Source of the DNA: Pseudomonas parafulva
GTDB taxonomy: Bacteria > Pseudomonadota > Gammaproteobacteria > Pseudomonadales > Pseudomonadaceae
Length of the DNA: 64,000 bases
Assembly (NCBI RefSeq): GCF_000800255.1
Contig: NZ_CP009747.1
Coordinates: 1,302,001 to 1,366,000, forward strand
Reading direction: 5' to 3'
Shown piece after piece: positions 1-10,199 of the stretch. The translations under genes were made by a program, and so were the position numbers. Numbering within the stretch: the first letter of the stretch is position 1; the number at the start of each line of letters is the position of its first letter. The notes under the pieces were generated by a model. It did no database searches, was not told the DNA's origin, and saw nothing but the letters and a program-made list of their open reading frames with translations.

Positions 1-1690
<1,690 letters not shown>

Positions 1691-1750
1691 CCAGATGTGG
1701 GGCTTCGCTGGGGCCTTCAGGCGTCGCGACGAAGCCCTTCGAGCGCCAGG

Positions 1751-2389
1751 TCAGAACCAGCGGTCATTGCGTTTACGGCCGCGGGTCAGCGCCGGCAAGA
1801 TCAGGCCCACCAACAGGCCGGCGCCGGCAATGCTGCCGCCGTACACCATGTAGCGCATCATCACCTGCTTGTTCTCGTCGCCCAGGCGCGCCTGGGTATC
1901 GCGCAGCGTCGACTGGGACTGCTCGAGCTGCTCATCCAAGGTTTTGTTGCGCGCTTGCAGCTCGTCGATCAACGCCTTGCGTGAGTCCAGGGTCTCCTGC
2001 ATGCCTTGCACGCGAGTCTTCCAACTGTCGTCGATGGTCTTGAGCTGACCAGAGAGCTCCGCCACCTGAGCATCGAGCTGGGGTAGGCGCTCATTCTGGC
2101 CGGGCACCGCTTGCAGGTCGCTGGTGAGGATCCACACCAGGTCGCCGCTTTGGCCGCGCACCTGGCTGTAGTTGCCCTGGCTGCTGACCAGCGTCACCTT
2201 CTGTCCGGATTTCAGCGTGCCGACGATACGGTGGCCGTCGGTCGGACCGCTGCGCACATAAGTGCTGAGGCTGTCACTGACCCAGCGCGCATCGGTGCTG
2301 GCCTCTTCGGCATCGGCCAAGGGGGCCGCAACGAGCAGCGAGGCGAACAGCACGGGGAGGGCGAGGGTGGCGCGGCGGAATTCGGGCAT
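1751..2389 (-). CDS. SH3-domain envelope protein, TIGR04211-like
   Basis: A predicted exported protein of 212 residues. I start it at the ATG giving MPEFRRATLALPVLFAS, which begins a normal signal peptide (hydrophobic core, cleavage near ADA-EE); the frame extends further upstream but that part looks non-coding. After the signal comes a bacterial SH3 domain (about residues 35-95, with VSDSLSTYVRSGPTDGHRIV). A long coiled coil follows (about 105-180, heptads such as LDEQLEQSQSTLRDTQARL), then one C-terminal membrane helix (YGGSIAGAGLLVGLILPAL) and a basic tail. This layout matches the TIGR04211/YgiM family of inner-membrane anchored periplasmic proteins. Its function is not established; a role in envelope maintenance is inference. 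Confidence 0.75.
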   Translation of the reverse strand: MPEFRRATLALPVLFASLLVAAPLADAEEASTDARWVSDSLSTYVRSGPTDGHRIVGTLKSGQKVTLVSSQGNYSQVRGQSGDLVWILTSDLQAVPGQNERLPQLDAQVAELSGQLKTIDDSWKTRVQGMQETLDSRKALIDELQARNKTLDEQLEQSQSTLRDTQARLGDENKQVMMRYMVYGGSIAGAGLLVGLILPALTRGRKRNDRWF

Positions 2390-2568
2390 GGTGGTCTTCG
2401 CAGAAGCAGTAACGGATGAAAAGCCCGGTGAATGGGCCGTGAGCCGATCGGTGGATTGACCGTCAGCCAAAGACCTTTTTTTTGTGGTCTGGTTCACTGC
2501 TCAGCGGAGGAAAAGTCTGCGAGGTGTTGCGAGAAATGTATTACCCACGACATCCTTCGGTGAAGGAA

Positions 2569-2595
2569 GCCGCAGCGACGAAGCGCCGCTGCGGC
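2569..2595 (-). terminator. GC-rich hairpin downstream of ppnN
   Basis: Perfect 9-bp inverted repeat GCCGCAGCG / CGCTGCGGC with a 9-nt loop, about 20 bases past the ppnN stop. There is no long T-tract, so intrinsic termination is possible rather than certain. Confidence 0.45.
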
Positions 2596-2615
2596 AGAGG
2601 CAAAATTCCAGGAAC

Positions 2616-3989
2616 TCAGGTCACGACCTGATAGCACGGCACATAGGCCGCACCGCCAGGAAGCTTCATCCGGTGCTGGTCGACGAACGCCTGCAGCAGC
2701 TTGCCGAGCGGGTCGAGAATCGCCTGATCACCGCGGATCTGGTAAGGACCATGCTCCTCGATCAGGCGGATGCCCTTGTCCTTGACGTTGCCCGCGACGA
2801 TGCCGGAGAACGCCCGACGCAGGTTGGCGGCCAGTTCGTGGGGCGGCAGGTCGCGGCGCAGGGCCAGGTCGGCCATGTTCTGGTGGGTGGGGTCGAACGG
2901 ATGCTGGAAGCCGCCGTCGATCTTCAGCAGCCAGTTGAAGTGGAAGGCGTCGTTGCGCTCGCGGCGGAACTGCTTGACCGCCTTGAGGCCTTCAACCATG
3001 TGTCGAGCCACTTCGGCCGGGTCGTCGATGATGATCTGGTAATGACGCTGCGCGGCCTCGCCGAGGGTGGCGCCGACGAACGCATGCAGTTGCTGCAGGA
3101 ACGGCTCGGCGCTGCGCGGTCCCGTGAGAATGACCGGGAAGGGCAGGTCGTGGTTGTCCGGGTGCATGAGAATGCCGAGCAGGTACAGGAACTCTTCGGC
3201 CGTGCCCGCGCCACCGGGGAAAATGATGATGCCGTGGCCGACACGTACGAACGCCTCCAGGCGTTTTTCAATGTCCGGCAGGATCACCAGTTCGTTGACG
3301 ATGGGGTTGGGCGCCTCGGCGGCGATGATGCCCGGCTCGGTCAGGCCCAAGTAGCGGCTGCCGGCCATGCGCTGCTTGGCATGGGCGATGGTGGCGCCCT
3401 TCATCGGACCTTTCATCACGCCGGGGCCGCAGCCGGTGCAGATGTCGAGCTTGCGCAGGCCCAGTTCGTGGCCGACCTTCTTGGTGTACTGGTATTCCTC
3501 GGTGCTGATCGAGTGACCGCCCCAGCACACCACCATCTTCGGCTCCACGCCCGGGCGCAAGGTGCGCGCGTTGCGCAGCAGGTGGAAGACATAGTCGGTG
3601 ATGCCCTGTGAGCTCTCCAGGTCGATGCGCTGGCTGGCCAACTCGCTTTCGGTGTAGACGATGTCGCGCAGCGCGCTGAACAGCATTTCGCGGGTGCTGG
3701 CGATCATTTCACCGTCGACGAACGCGTCGGCCGGTGCATTGAGCAGCTCCAGGCGCACGCCTCGGTCCTGCTGGTGAATGCGCACCTCGAAGTCCTTGTA
3801 GGCTTCAAGGATGGTCTTGGCGTTGTCGACATGCGCGCCGGTGTTGAGGATGGCCAGGGCGCATTGGCGGAAGAGGGTATAGAGGCTGCCGGTACCGGCC
3901 TGACTCAGTTGCTGGACTTCACGTTGCGACAGTGTCTCCAGGCTGCCCTTGGGGCTGACGGAGGCGTTGATGACATTGCGGTGGGGCAT
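2616..3989 (-). CDS. ppnN: Pyrimidine/purine nucleotide 5'-monophosphate nucleosidase PpnN (LOG family)
   Basis: A 457-residue protein matching full-length PpnN/YgdH, which hydrolyses nucleoside monophosphates to base plus ribose 5-phosphate and is bound by (p)ppGpp in E. coli. The Rossmann-like LOG domain is in the middle. It has GCGPGVMKGPMKGA near residue 187 and the diagnostic PGGAGTAEE motif near residue 260, which holds the catalytic acidic residue. The N- and C-terminal extensions typical of PpnN are present, unlike short cytokinin-type LOG proteins. The start is ATG at 3989, with AGGAAAG upstream; a TTG one codon earlier is less likely. It is monocistronic, with a hairpin after the stop. 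Confidence 0.92.
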   Translation of the reverse strand: MPHRNVINASVSPKGSLETLSQREVQQLSQAGTGSLYTLFRQCALAILNTGAHVDNAKTILEAYKDFEVRIHQQDRGVRLELLNAPADAFVDGEMIASTREMLFSALRDIVYTESELASQRIDLESSQGITDYVFHLLRNARTLRPGVEPKMVVCWGGHSISTEEYQYTKKVGHELGLRKLDICTGCGPGVMKGPMKGATIAHAKQRMAGSRYLGLTEPGIIAAEAPNPIVNELVILPDIEKRLEAFVRVGHGIIIFPGGAGTAEEFLYLLGILMHPDNHDLPFPVILTGPRSAEPFLQQLHAFVGATLGEAAQRHYQIIIDDPAEVARHMVEGLKAVKQFRRERNDAFHFNWLLKIDGGFQHPFDPTHQNMADLALRRDLPPHELAANLRRAFSGIVAGNVKDKGIRLIEEHGPYQIRGDQAILDPLGKLLQAFVDQHRMKLPGGAAYVPCYQVVT

Positions 3990-4110
3990 CAAAGTCTTTC
4001 CTGTGCGGGTAAAACATCCTTCTTTGACACCACCATACCGACAATTGCACCTGGCAACGAGAGGGCCGGCAAAGAATCTGCGGCTGCGCGTTCGACGTGC
4101 GCGCGGCTGC

Positions 4111-4551
4111 TCAGGCCTCGATGGAGGAGTGATGGCCGGTGATCAGCCACTGCGCTTCGATGCGTTCGAAGGTGAACAGGAAACGGGCAGGCACCACCCG
4201 CTGCTCGCCGGCCTGGCGGTAAACGAAGGTGTACAGGCCGCCGACCACCACGGTGCCGAGCTTGCGGCTGACGCGCTTCTTGAACACCTGGATATCGCAG
4301 ACCAGGCCGTCGTTGGCCAGGAAGTTCTCGAAGTAGTTGCGGCGACTGTCCTGGCAATCGCGTACCTGATTGGACAAGGTCGGCACCAGGATCGCGTCTT
4401 CGGCGTAGAGGGCCAGCACCTGGTCGACATCTCGCGTGGCCACGGTCGCGGCCCAGCGATAGAGCGCGGCCTTGGCGCCGGCGAGGCAGGCCATCTCGGT
4501 GTCGGCGTAAAGGTCGGTTGGATGGGAGGCGACTGCTGGGTGCTGGGTCAT
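4111..4551 (-). CDS. NTF2-like protein, SgcJ/EcaC (DUF4440-type) family
   Basis: A 146-residue protein with the SnoaL/NTF2-like fold pattern. A first helix (ALYRWAATVATRDVDQVLALY) is followed by AEDAILVPTLSNQ, then beta-strands ending in FLFTFERIEAQWLITGHHSS. The WLITGHHSS ending is typical of SgcJ/EcaC and CaMKII-association-domain-like proteins. These small alpha+beta barrels bind or convert small hydrophobic ligands, but no substrate can be read from this sequence. There is no signal peptide. It has its own AT-rich promoter region with a striking palindrome at 4606-4620, so it is probably transcribed alone and regulated. Confidence 0.7.
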   Translation of the reverse strand: MTQHPAVASHPTDLYADTEMACLAGAKAALYRWAATVATRDVDQVLALYAEDAILVPTLSNQVRDCQDSRRNYFENFLANDGLVCDIQVFKKRVSRKLGTVVVGGLYTFVYRQAGEQRVVPARFLFTFERIEAQWLITGHHSSIEA

Positions 4552-4605
4552 GGTGAGCTCTGGAGTGAGGGTGGGAGGGGAGAAGACGATTGGAAAGCTG
4601 ATGAT

Positions 4606-4620
4606 TGTTATAATATAACA
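4606..4620. promoter_or_regulatory. Palindrome TGTTATA-A-TATAACA, candidate operator
   Basis: A perfect inverted repeat of 7-bp arms around one central A, 55 bases upstream of the NTF2-like start and inside the only AT-rich stretch of this intergenic region. On the minus strand it overlaps plausible -10 sequences (TATATT, TATAAC). The binding protein is unknown. Confidence 0.4.
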
Positions 4621-4673
4621 TTTTCAGTTTTGTCAGAACGCTTCAGTCCAGAGCCCCGCCCGACCGGCATACC

Positions 4674-4710
4674 GCTGTCGCCGACCGGCCTTGCCGGTGC
4701 CGGCGACAGC
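4674..4710 (-). terminator. Inverted repeat downstream of pncB
   Basis: Arms GCTGTCGCCG and CGGCGACAGC (10 bp, perfect) flank a 17-nt GC-rich loop, just past the pncB stop. This is a likely transcription terminator or mRNA-stabilising hairpin without a T-tract. Confidence 0.5.
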
Positions 4711-4721
4711 AGTGGTCTGCA

Positions 4722-5921
4722 TCAGACCACGTTGAACACATGACGCAGGTAGGCGACGAAGTTTTCGTCACGGCATTGAGTCTTGCCCGGGCTGTCGGAA
4801 ATTTTCGCCACCGGCGCGCCGTTGCAGGCGGTCATCTTGATCACGATGTTCATCGGTGTCACATCGGGAATGTCGCAGGTGAGGTGGGTGCCGATGCCGA
4901 AGCTGACGTTGATGCGCTCATGCAAGGCGCGGTAAAGCTGCAGCATCTTGGCGAAGTCCAGGCCGTCGGAGAAGATCAGGGTCTTGCTCAACGGATCGAT
5001 GCCCAGGCGCTGATAGTGGGCGATGGCTTTTTCCGCCCAGGCCAGCGGATCGCCCGAGTCGTGACGCAGGCCATCGAAGAGCTTGCCGAAATACAGATCG
5101 AAGTCCCTGACGAACGCGTCCATGCCGATACAGTCGGTCAGCGCGATGCCCAGCAAGCCGCGATATTCGCGCACCCAACATTCCAGTGCGGCCACTTGGC
5201 TGTCGACCAGGCGCGGACCGAGTTGCTGGTGGGCCATGAACCACTCGTGGGCCATGGTGCCGATCGGCCGAAGTTCATATTCACGGGCCAGGTGCACGTT
5301 GCTGGTGCCGACGAAACGGCCCGGAAAATCGTGCTTGAGGATGCGTACCACCTGCTCCTGGACCGGATAGGAGAATCGACGGCGGGTACCGAAGTCGGCC
5401 AGTTGCAAGCCCGCCAGTTCATCGGCGCTGGCTTCGCGCTTGAGCCAGTCGAGCTTTTGATACAGGCGTTCGCCGACCTGCTCCATGGTCACTTCCCGAT
5501 AGCGGTAGCGGTTGCGCACCTCGGAGACGATCGCCAGCAGAGGGATTTCGTAAAGGATCACGTGCAACCAGGGCCCGCGCACGCGGATCGCCAGTTGCCC
5601 GGCATCGTCCAGCCCAACTTGGACATACCGCAGGTTGAAGCGGAACAGGCTGAGAAAGCGGATGAAGTCCGGCTTGATGAAGGGGATCTTCTCCAGATAG
5701 GCGAGTTGGTCGTGAGTGACCGAGACATCGGCCAACTGTTCGATCTGATAGCGGATCTCTGCAAGGTAGGGCGACAGGTCTTCGGCGTTGCGGCAGCGGA
5801 ATTCCCATTCCACTTCGGCGTTAGGGTAGTTGTGCAAGACCGCCTGCATCATGGTGATCTTGTAGAAATCGGTGTCCAGCAAGTTCTGGATGATGCGTGG
5901 GGCGAATACGTCGTCGCTCAT
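4722..5921 (-). CDS. pncB: Nicotinate phosphoribosyltransferase
   Basis: A 399-residue protein, the normal PncB length, that converts nicotinate plus PRPP to nicotinate mononucleotide in NAD salvage. Family landmarks in order: [15 protein letters not shown] at the N-terminus, [36 protein letters not shown] (containing the histidine phosphorylated during ATP coupling) and [12 protein letters not shown]. The start overlaps the pncA stop by 4 bases (ATGA), so the two are translationally coupled. The order pncA-pncB gives the two-step salvage of nicotinamide. Confidence 0.96.
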   Translation of the reverse strand: MSDDVFAPRIIQNLLDTDFYKITMMQAVLHNYPNAEVEWEFRCRNAEDLSPYLAEIRYQIEQLADVSVTHDQLAYLEKIPFIKPDFIRFLSLFRFNLRYVQVGLDDAGQLAIRVRGPWLHVILYEIPLLAIVSEVRNRYRYREVTMEQVGERLYQKLDWLKREASADELAGLQLADFGTRRRFSYPVQEQVVRILKHDFPGRFVGTSNVHLAREYELRPIGTMAHEWFMAHQQLGPRLVDSQVAALECWVREYRGLLGIALTDCIGMDAFVRDFDLYFGKLFDGLRHDSGDPLAWAEKAIAHYQRLGIDPLSKTLIFSDGLDFAKMLQLYRALHERINVSFGIGTHLTCDIPDVTPMNIVIKMTACNGAPVAKISDSPGKTQCRDENFVAYLRHVFNVV

Positions 5922-6568
5922 GGGCGGGTCTCCTTGAGCAGGGCCAGTTGGCGGTCGAGTGCGGCTTCGTCAGGGCATGTCAGCACGCCGGCGCGGATCA
6001 ATTCGGAGCAGGCGTCTTCGCCGCCCTGGGTGCTGAGGGAGCGGCAGGCTGGGAGGTACAGCAACACCTGGAAACCCGCGCGCCTGAGCTGCAAGGCGGT
6101 GGTTCGCACGCAGTAATCCAGCGCCAGGCCGCCGACGATCACCGTTTCCACGCCTTGCACCTTGAGAAATTCGATCGCCCCGGTGGAGCGACGCTCGGCC
6201 AGGTCGTGGTAGCAGGCGCCGTAAGGATGCAGATCGGGTTCCACGCCTTTCCAGACGAAGTAGTCGTAGTCGATCGGGGCCGGCAGGCCAGGCAGCAGTT
6301 CGAAGCCTGGCGTGCCCGGCACGCAGTGGCTGACCCAGGTCAGGTCGGCGTTGGCCAGCGGCAAGGGTTGCAGCATTTGACTGGCCTCATCGACTGTCCA
6401 GGCCGCCTTGGCCGGGTGAGCGTCCTTGCTGCCCAGACGCAGATCGGCGCGGCGGGCCATGGCATTGAGTGCCGGGACGATCAGATGGCCGTCAGGCACA
6501 GGCAGCTCGAGCGGGGCGTTGGCAGTGAAGCCGTTCTGGGCGTCTACGTCGAAACTGGCGATTTTCAT
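5918..6568 (-). CDS. pncA: Nicotinamidase
   Basis: A 216-residue isochorismatase-fold hydrolase that deaminates nicotinamide to nicotinate. The catalytic triad is visible: Asp9 in FDVDAQNGF, the Lys in the GSKDAHP segment region, and Cys153 in [13 protein letters not shown]. The SKDAHP segment also contributes metal ligands. It is the first gene of the pncA-pncB operon, overlaps pncB by 4 bases, and is divergent from the NrtR-like regulator at 6703. Control by that regulator is inferred from position. Confidence 0.93.
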   Translation of the reverse strand: MKIASFDVDAQNGFTANAPLELPVPDGHLIVPALNAMARRADLRLGSKDAHPAKAAWTVDEASQMLQPLPLANADLTWVSHCVPGTPGFELLPGLPAPIDYDYFVWKGVEPDLHPYGACYHDLAERRSTGAIEFLKVQGVETVIVGGLALDYCVRTTALQLRRAGFQVLLYLPACRSLSTQGGEDACSELIRAGVLTCPDEAALDRQLALLKETRP

Positions 6569-6597
6569 CGGAAGGCTCCTCGGCTGGAATGGCTACA

Positions 6598-6616
6598 TAA
6601 TCCATCTGGTGGTTTA
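6598..6616. promoter_or_regulatory. Imperfect inverted repeat, candidate NrtR-type operator
   Basis: TAATCC-N7-GGTTTA (5 of 6 positions pair) lies 30 bases upstream of pncA. A related AT-CC-N4-GG-AT element with the same CTGGTGG core occurs near 6668-6681, next to the regulator. Two similar elements in a divergent NAD-salvage promoter suggest paired operators, but I did not match them to a known NrtR consensus. Confidence 0.3.
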
Positions 6617-6702
6617 AGTGTGTCAAGCGCTTTTATTTATGGGATTTGGCTTGCATCATAAAAAATACCTGGTGGAATATAGGCTGAAAAAAAGGAGTCG
6701 GG

Positions 6703-7404
6703 ATGAGTTCGATAGCCGTCATGGCCAGCGTGGACATCGTTGCCTTGCGCCTGGATTTGCAGGCGCAGCGCCTTCAGGTTCTGTTGCATCGCCGCGAACG
6801 CGAACCGCATCTGGGCCAATGGGCGTTGCCGGGGGTGATCGTCAATGGCCGTACACCAGACAACAGCTTGGATGCCGCCGCCGCGCGAGCGTTGCAGGAA
6901 AAAGCTCAGGTGCGGCCACGGCACCTGGAGCAGGTCGGTACCGAGGGCAACGCGTTTCGCGATCCACGGGGTTGGTCGCTGAGCACCTACTATCTGGCCC
7001 TGCTCGATCCGGCACAGGTGCTCGACGGTGAACAGCAGGCGTTCTTCGACCTGGACGACTTGTCGGCGCGCAAAGTGGTGCTGCCATTCGACCACGCCCT
7101 GCTGATCCAGCGAGCCTGTGAGCGTCTGGCCGCCAAGAGCCTCTACAGCAGCTTGCCCCTGTACCTGTTACCCGCACGTTTCACCGTGCTCGAGGCGCTG
7201 ACTGCGACCCAGGCGTGTCTGGGGCGAACGGTCAACAACACCTCATTGCGCAAACGCCTGGAGCGCCTGAAGGACGCGGGCTGGGTGGGTGATACGGGCG
7301 AGCGCATTCAGCCACGGTTGGGTCGACCGCAGCAGGTCTACGAGCATCTGCCGCATGCCAACGGGCCGTTTCTGTTCGAGCGCAGTCTGTTGCCGGAGGG
7401 CTGA
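6703..7404 (+). CDS. Nudix-domain transcriptional regulator, NrtR-like
   Basis: A 233-residue protein with an N-terminal Nudix fold (about residues 8-140; LHRREREPHLGQWALPG) and a C-terminal winged helix (about 150-225; LRKRLERLKDAGWVGDTGERI). The Nudix box is degenerate: the usual REUXEE acidic core reads RALQEKA. That is expected for NrtR proteins, which sense ADP-ribose rather than hydrolyse nucleotides. NrtR represses NAD biosynthesis/salvage genes, and this gene is divergent from pncA-pncB, so autoregulation plus control of salvage is the natural inference. The start is preceded by an AAAAAGGAG-type site. Confidence 0.82.
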   Translation: MSSIAVMASVDIVALRLDLQAQRLQVLLHRREREPHLGQWALPGVIVNGRTPDNSLDAAAARALQEKAQVRPRHLEQVGTEGNAFRDPRGWSLSTYYLALLDPAQVLDGEQQAFFDLDDLSARKVVLPFDHALLIQRACERLAAKSLYSSLPLYLLPARFTVLEALTATQACLGRTVNNTSLRKRLERLKDAGWVGDTGERIQPRLGRPQQVYEHLPHANGPFLFERSLLPEG

Positions 7405-7469
7405 GGGCTCAAGATCGGCGGTTTGCGGTCGATAAACAGGCTTGATCAAACGCTTTGCGGAGACAGGAA

Positions 7470-7889
7470 ATGGTCGGAATCACCGGCGTCAACTTCACGA
7501 TTCAAGGGACGCAATCCTCTGCTCAGGCCAGTGGAGACAGTGAGCAGACGACTGCAAAGGCGAATACCGTCGAGGTGCAGATGCCCACGCAGGCGAGCAA
7601 GGCCGAACAGGCCAAGGCCAGCGAGCAGAGCGATGAGCCAGCGCATATCAAGCAGATGCGTGACCTGATCAAAGAATTGCAGAAGCAGTTGGCCGAGGCA
7701 CAGAAACGCTTGGCTGAGATTCAGGCGCAGCCGATGGAGGAAAAGGCCAAGATGGCTGCAGTTGCAGGCGCTCAGGGGCAGATCGCGGCTATCAATGGCC
7801 AGATTCTCAAGGCCACTGCTGAGTTGCTGAAGGCCCTGACCAAATCGGGTGGCAGCAGCTCGGGCGGTATGGTCAGCACCCAGGCCTGA
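7470..7889 (+). CDS. FlxA-like family protein
   Basis: A 139-residue protein without signal peptide or membrane helix. I use ATG at 7470 because GGAG lies about 8 bases upstream; the frame opens earlier at a TTG. It begins MVGITGVNFT and has a Ser/Thr/Gln-rich N-terminal stretch. A central amphipathic coiled coil follows (about residues 55-90, KQMRDLIKELQKQLAEAQKR), then a second helix (about 100-125) and a Gly/Ser-rich tail. This matches the small FlxA-like proteins common in Pseudomonas. FlxA is co-regulated with flagella in E. coli, but no flagellar gene is nearby and the function here is unknown. Confidence 0.6.
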   Translation: MVGITGVNFTIQGTQSSAQASGDSEQTTAKANTVEVQMPTQASKAEQAKASEQSDEPAHIKQMRDLIKELQKQLAEAQKRLAEIQAQPMEEKAKMAAVAGAQGQIAAINGQILKATAELLKALTKSGGSSSGGMVSTQA

Positions 7890-7891
7890 AA

Positions 7892-7915
7892 CGGGCGGCC
7901 CTGGGTGGCCGCCCG
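7892..7915. terminator. Bidirectional hairpin between convergent genes
   Basis: Perfect 9-bp stem CGGGCGGCC / GGCCGCCCG with a 6-nt loop, in the 32-bp gap between the FlxA-like gene and pbpG, which face each other. Confidence 0.65.
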
Positions 7916-7921
7916 CGTGTG

Positions 7922-8854
7922 TCACTCCACCCGCGCTCGACCCTGGCGATCGGACTTGTACTGCATCGCCACCGCCGGTGCGGCCTTGGCCGACCCGGTT
8001 TCCAGCCACTGGCGCAGGCGCCCGGCATCGGCGAAGTGGGTGAATTTGCCGTACGCGTCGAGGATCACCATCGCCACCGGACGGTTGTCCATGCGCGTCA
8101 GCAGCACCAGGCAATGCCCTGCTTCATTGGTGAAGCCGGTCTTGGTCAGCTTGATGTCCCAATTGCTCTTGTTGACCAGATGGTCGGTGTTGCGAAAGCC
8201 CAGGGTGTAGTTGGGCTTTCTGAACGCCACGGTCTTCTCGCGGGTGGTCGACAGTTCACTGAGCATGGGGTACTTGCGCGAGGCGATCAGCAGCTTGGCC
8301 AAGTCGTGGGCGGTCGAGACGTTCTGAGTCGACAGGCCCGTCGGCTCGACATAGCGCGTCTTGCTCATCCCCAGGCTGCGCGCCTTGGCGTTCATCGCTT
8401 TGATGAACGCCGGATAGCCGCCAGGATAGTGGTTGGCAAGGCTGTTGGCCGCGCGGTTTTCCGACGACATCAGGGTGATTAGCAAGGTCTCGCGGCGGTT
8501 CAGTTCGCTGCCGGGCCTGACCCTGGAAAACACGCCCTTGAGGTCTGGGTTGTTGGCGATGGTCATGGTGAGCATTTCGTCCATCGGCAGTTTGGCGTCG
8601 AGCACCACCATCGCGGTCATCAGCTTGGTGACCGAAGCGATAGGAACAACACGATCGGCGTGGCTGGCGTACAGCTCCTTGTTGGTGTTCAGGTCGATCA
8701 GCAGCGCGCTGCCGGACGCCAGGTGCAGCTTGGAAGGGTCGCGCTGCTCCTGAATCGAAGACTGCGCAGCCGCGGTCGTCGGGAATGTCATTGTTCCTGT
8801 GAGCGCCAGCAAGAGGCTGAAGATGGACAGGGAAGTTTTCACGTTGAGGCTCAC
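7922..8854 (-). CDS. pbpG: D-alanyl-D-alanine endopeptidase (PBP7)
   Basis: A 310-residue serine penicillin-binding protein of the S11 family, exported by an N-terminal signal peptide (cleavage near residue 30, TTAAAQ). All three active-site motifs are present: S74-V-T-K77, S131-E-N133 and K238-T-G240. Length and motif spacing fit PbpG, which cleaves D-Ala-mDAP cross-links in peptidoglycan, better than DacA-type carboxypeptidases, which are longer and have a C-terminal membrane anchor absent here. It appears monocistronic. Confidence 0.9.
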   Translation of the reverse strand: MSLNVKTSLSIFSLLLALTGTMTFPTTAAAQSSIQEQRDPSKLHLASGSALLIDLNTNKELYASHADRVVPIASVTKLMTAMVVLDAKLPMDEMLTMTIANNPDLKGVFSRVRPGSELNRRETLLITLMSSENRAANSLANHYPGGYPAFIKAMNAKARSLGMSKTRYVEPTGLSTQNVSTAHDLAKLLIASRKYPMLSELSTTREKTVAFRKPNYTLGFRNTDHLVNKSNWDIKLTKTGFTNEAGHCLVLLTRMDNRPVAMVILDAYGKFTHFADAGRLRQWLETGSAKAAPAVAMQYKSDRQGRARVE

Positions 8855-9203
8855 TACTCTTGGGTATGTCGTTGCTGGGCAAGGGTTTCCCCTTGGCTGA
8901 TCGGCGCATTCTGGAGTATGGCCCGATCCCTGTCGAATGCCTTATTCCGAATGGGCGCAAGGTGAAGGAAATTTAATTCTTGTTTCGATTTCGCGCCGGT
9001 GACCTGGACAGGTCTACGGGTGGATTCAGCGCTGAGGTGACACCACCTGCAGTTTCTCGCTGCGCTGGAGCGAGGACAGGAAACGTTGCCGCGTTGTACC
9101 GCACAACTGGGGTGCGCAACCTGGACGGCGGCCTCGGTCATCCCGCCATATGCGGCCAGATCGAGACACGTTCATCATGCGTTCCTTGGCTGGAGACTAC
9201 CTA
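8855..9203. other. Non-coding stretch between pbpG and the GH19 endolysin
   Basis: About 350 bases. It should hold the pbpG promoter and the leader of the downstream gene. Short open frames here have no ribosome binding site and unconvincing composition. No repeat or operator was recognised. Confidence 0.5.
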
Positions 9204-9848
9204 ATGCGGATTACCGAGCAGCAATTGCTGCACATACTTCCCAACTCGCGCCCCGTCGCCGAATCGTTCCTGCCCGCCCTCAATGGTGCTGTATCGCAGT
9301 GGGAAATCGACCGCCCTCTGCGACTCGCCGCCTTTATCGCCCAGGTGGGACACGAGTCGGCACACTTGTGCTGCCTTGTAGAAAACCTCAACTACAGCGC
9401 CGATGCCTTGTTGCGGACCTGGCCCAAGCGGTTTGACGCGCAGACCGCTAAAGCCTGCGCGCGTCAGCCGGAGAAAATTGCCAATCATGTCTACAGCGCC
9501 CGTATGGGCAATGGTCCGGCAGACTCAGGCGATGGCTGGCGCTATCGCGGACGCGGTCTGATCCAATTGACCGGACGGGACAACTACCGTGCGGCCGGTA
9601 AGGCACTTGGGCTGCCCCTGGAGGAGCAACCGGAACTGCTGGAGGGGGCCGAAGCCGCTGCGCAGTCCGCAGCTTGGTGGTGGGCCAGTCATGGTCTGAA
9701 TGAACTGGCCGATGTGCAGCGAATCGCCGATATAGGCAGCATCATCAACACCGGCCAGCCCGGACGTGTTGCGCATGGCGCTGCGCAACGGATGGCGCTG
9801 TACCAGAGAGCGCTGGAGGTGCTAGGTAAACCGATCGGCTCAGCGTAG
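9204..9848 (+). CDS. Glycoside hydrolase family 19 endolysin/chitinase-like protein
   Basis: A 214-residue single-domain GH19 enzyme. The catalytic region has the proton-donor glutamate E51 in VGHESAHL, a second acidic residue E60 in LVENLNYS, and the substrate-cleft signature RYRGRGLIQLTGRDNY. There is no signal peptide, as is usual for phage-type endolysins that need a holin. Family members cleave the glycan backbone of peptidoglycan or chitin. Start chosen at ATG 9204, with GGAG 12 bases upstream. No holin, spanin or phage structural gene is nearby, so this is a solitary, possibly domesticated or relic lysis gene. Confidence 0.85.
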   Translation: MRITEQQLLHILPNSRPVAESFLPALNGAVSQWEIDRPLRLAAFIAQVGHESAHLCCLVENLNYSADALLRTWPKRFDAQTAKACARQPEKIANHVYSARMGNGPADSGDGWRYRGRGLIQLTGRDNYRAAGKALGLPLEEQPELLEGAEAAAQSAAWWWASHGLNELADVQRIADIGSIINTGQPGRVAHGAAQRMALYQRALEVLGKPIGSA

Positions 9849-9851
9849 CGC

Positions 9852-9875
9852 AAAAAAAACCCGCCAAAGGCGGGT
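9852..9875 (-). terminator. Intrinsic terminator of the 60-residue ORF
   Basis: Stem ACCCGCC / GGCGGGT with an AAA loop, followed on the minus strand by eight T. It lies 36 bases after the minus-strand gene ending at 9912 and could also stop read-through from the endolysin gene. Confidence 0.8.
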
Positions 9876-9911
9876 CAAGAGAGCTTAAGGAGCAACGCAA
9901 GAACAGGTGTT

Positions 9912-10094
9912 TCAGGCGGTCAGCACGTCCGCTTCCAGTCGGTCTGCCATGGCTTGCGCCATGTGCCGCGACGTCACCGGGCCGCCGACCGGTTCGCCAT
10001 TGCGCACCAGATACCAGCAAGCCAGCAGTCCTTGCGCACGTAGCGTGGCCGGGACTGCACTGCCTACGACTGAGACGATTTGGATAGTGGGCAT
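9912..10094 (-). CDS. Small hypothetical protein, 60 residues
   Basis: A short protein starting MPTIQIVSVVG, with a strong AGGAGG site 6-7 bases before the ATG and a good intrinsic terminator after the stop, so it is probably real. The sequence suggests a compact alpha/beta fold (strand TIQIVSVVG, central ACWYLVRNGEPV, C-terminal helix HMAQAMADRLEADVL). No family recognised. Confidence 0.6.
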   Translation of the reverse strand: MPTIQIVSVVGSAVPATLRAQGLLACWYLVRNGEPVGGPVTSRHMAQAMADRLEADVLTA

Positions 10095-10199
10095 GATGAA
10101 CCTCCTGCAGAACATGTTGCTAACTTACCGAGTCCCTGGGGTGGGTGAAAATCAACTTCATCGATAGTGGTCATTAGTTTTATCAACGGTCGCCGTGGC

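Noticed and set aside
2484..3611. 375-residue open frame antisense to ppnN
   Set aside because: Antisense shadow of PpnN, which carries PGGAGTAEE.
4740..6116. 458-residue open frame antisense to pncB
   Set aside because: Antisense shadow of a well-conserved enzyme.
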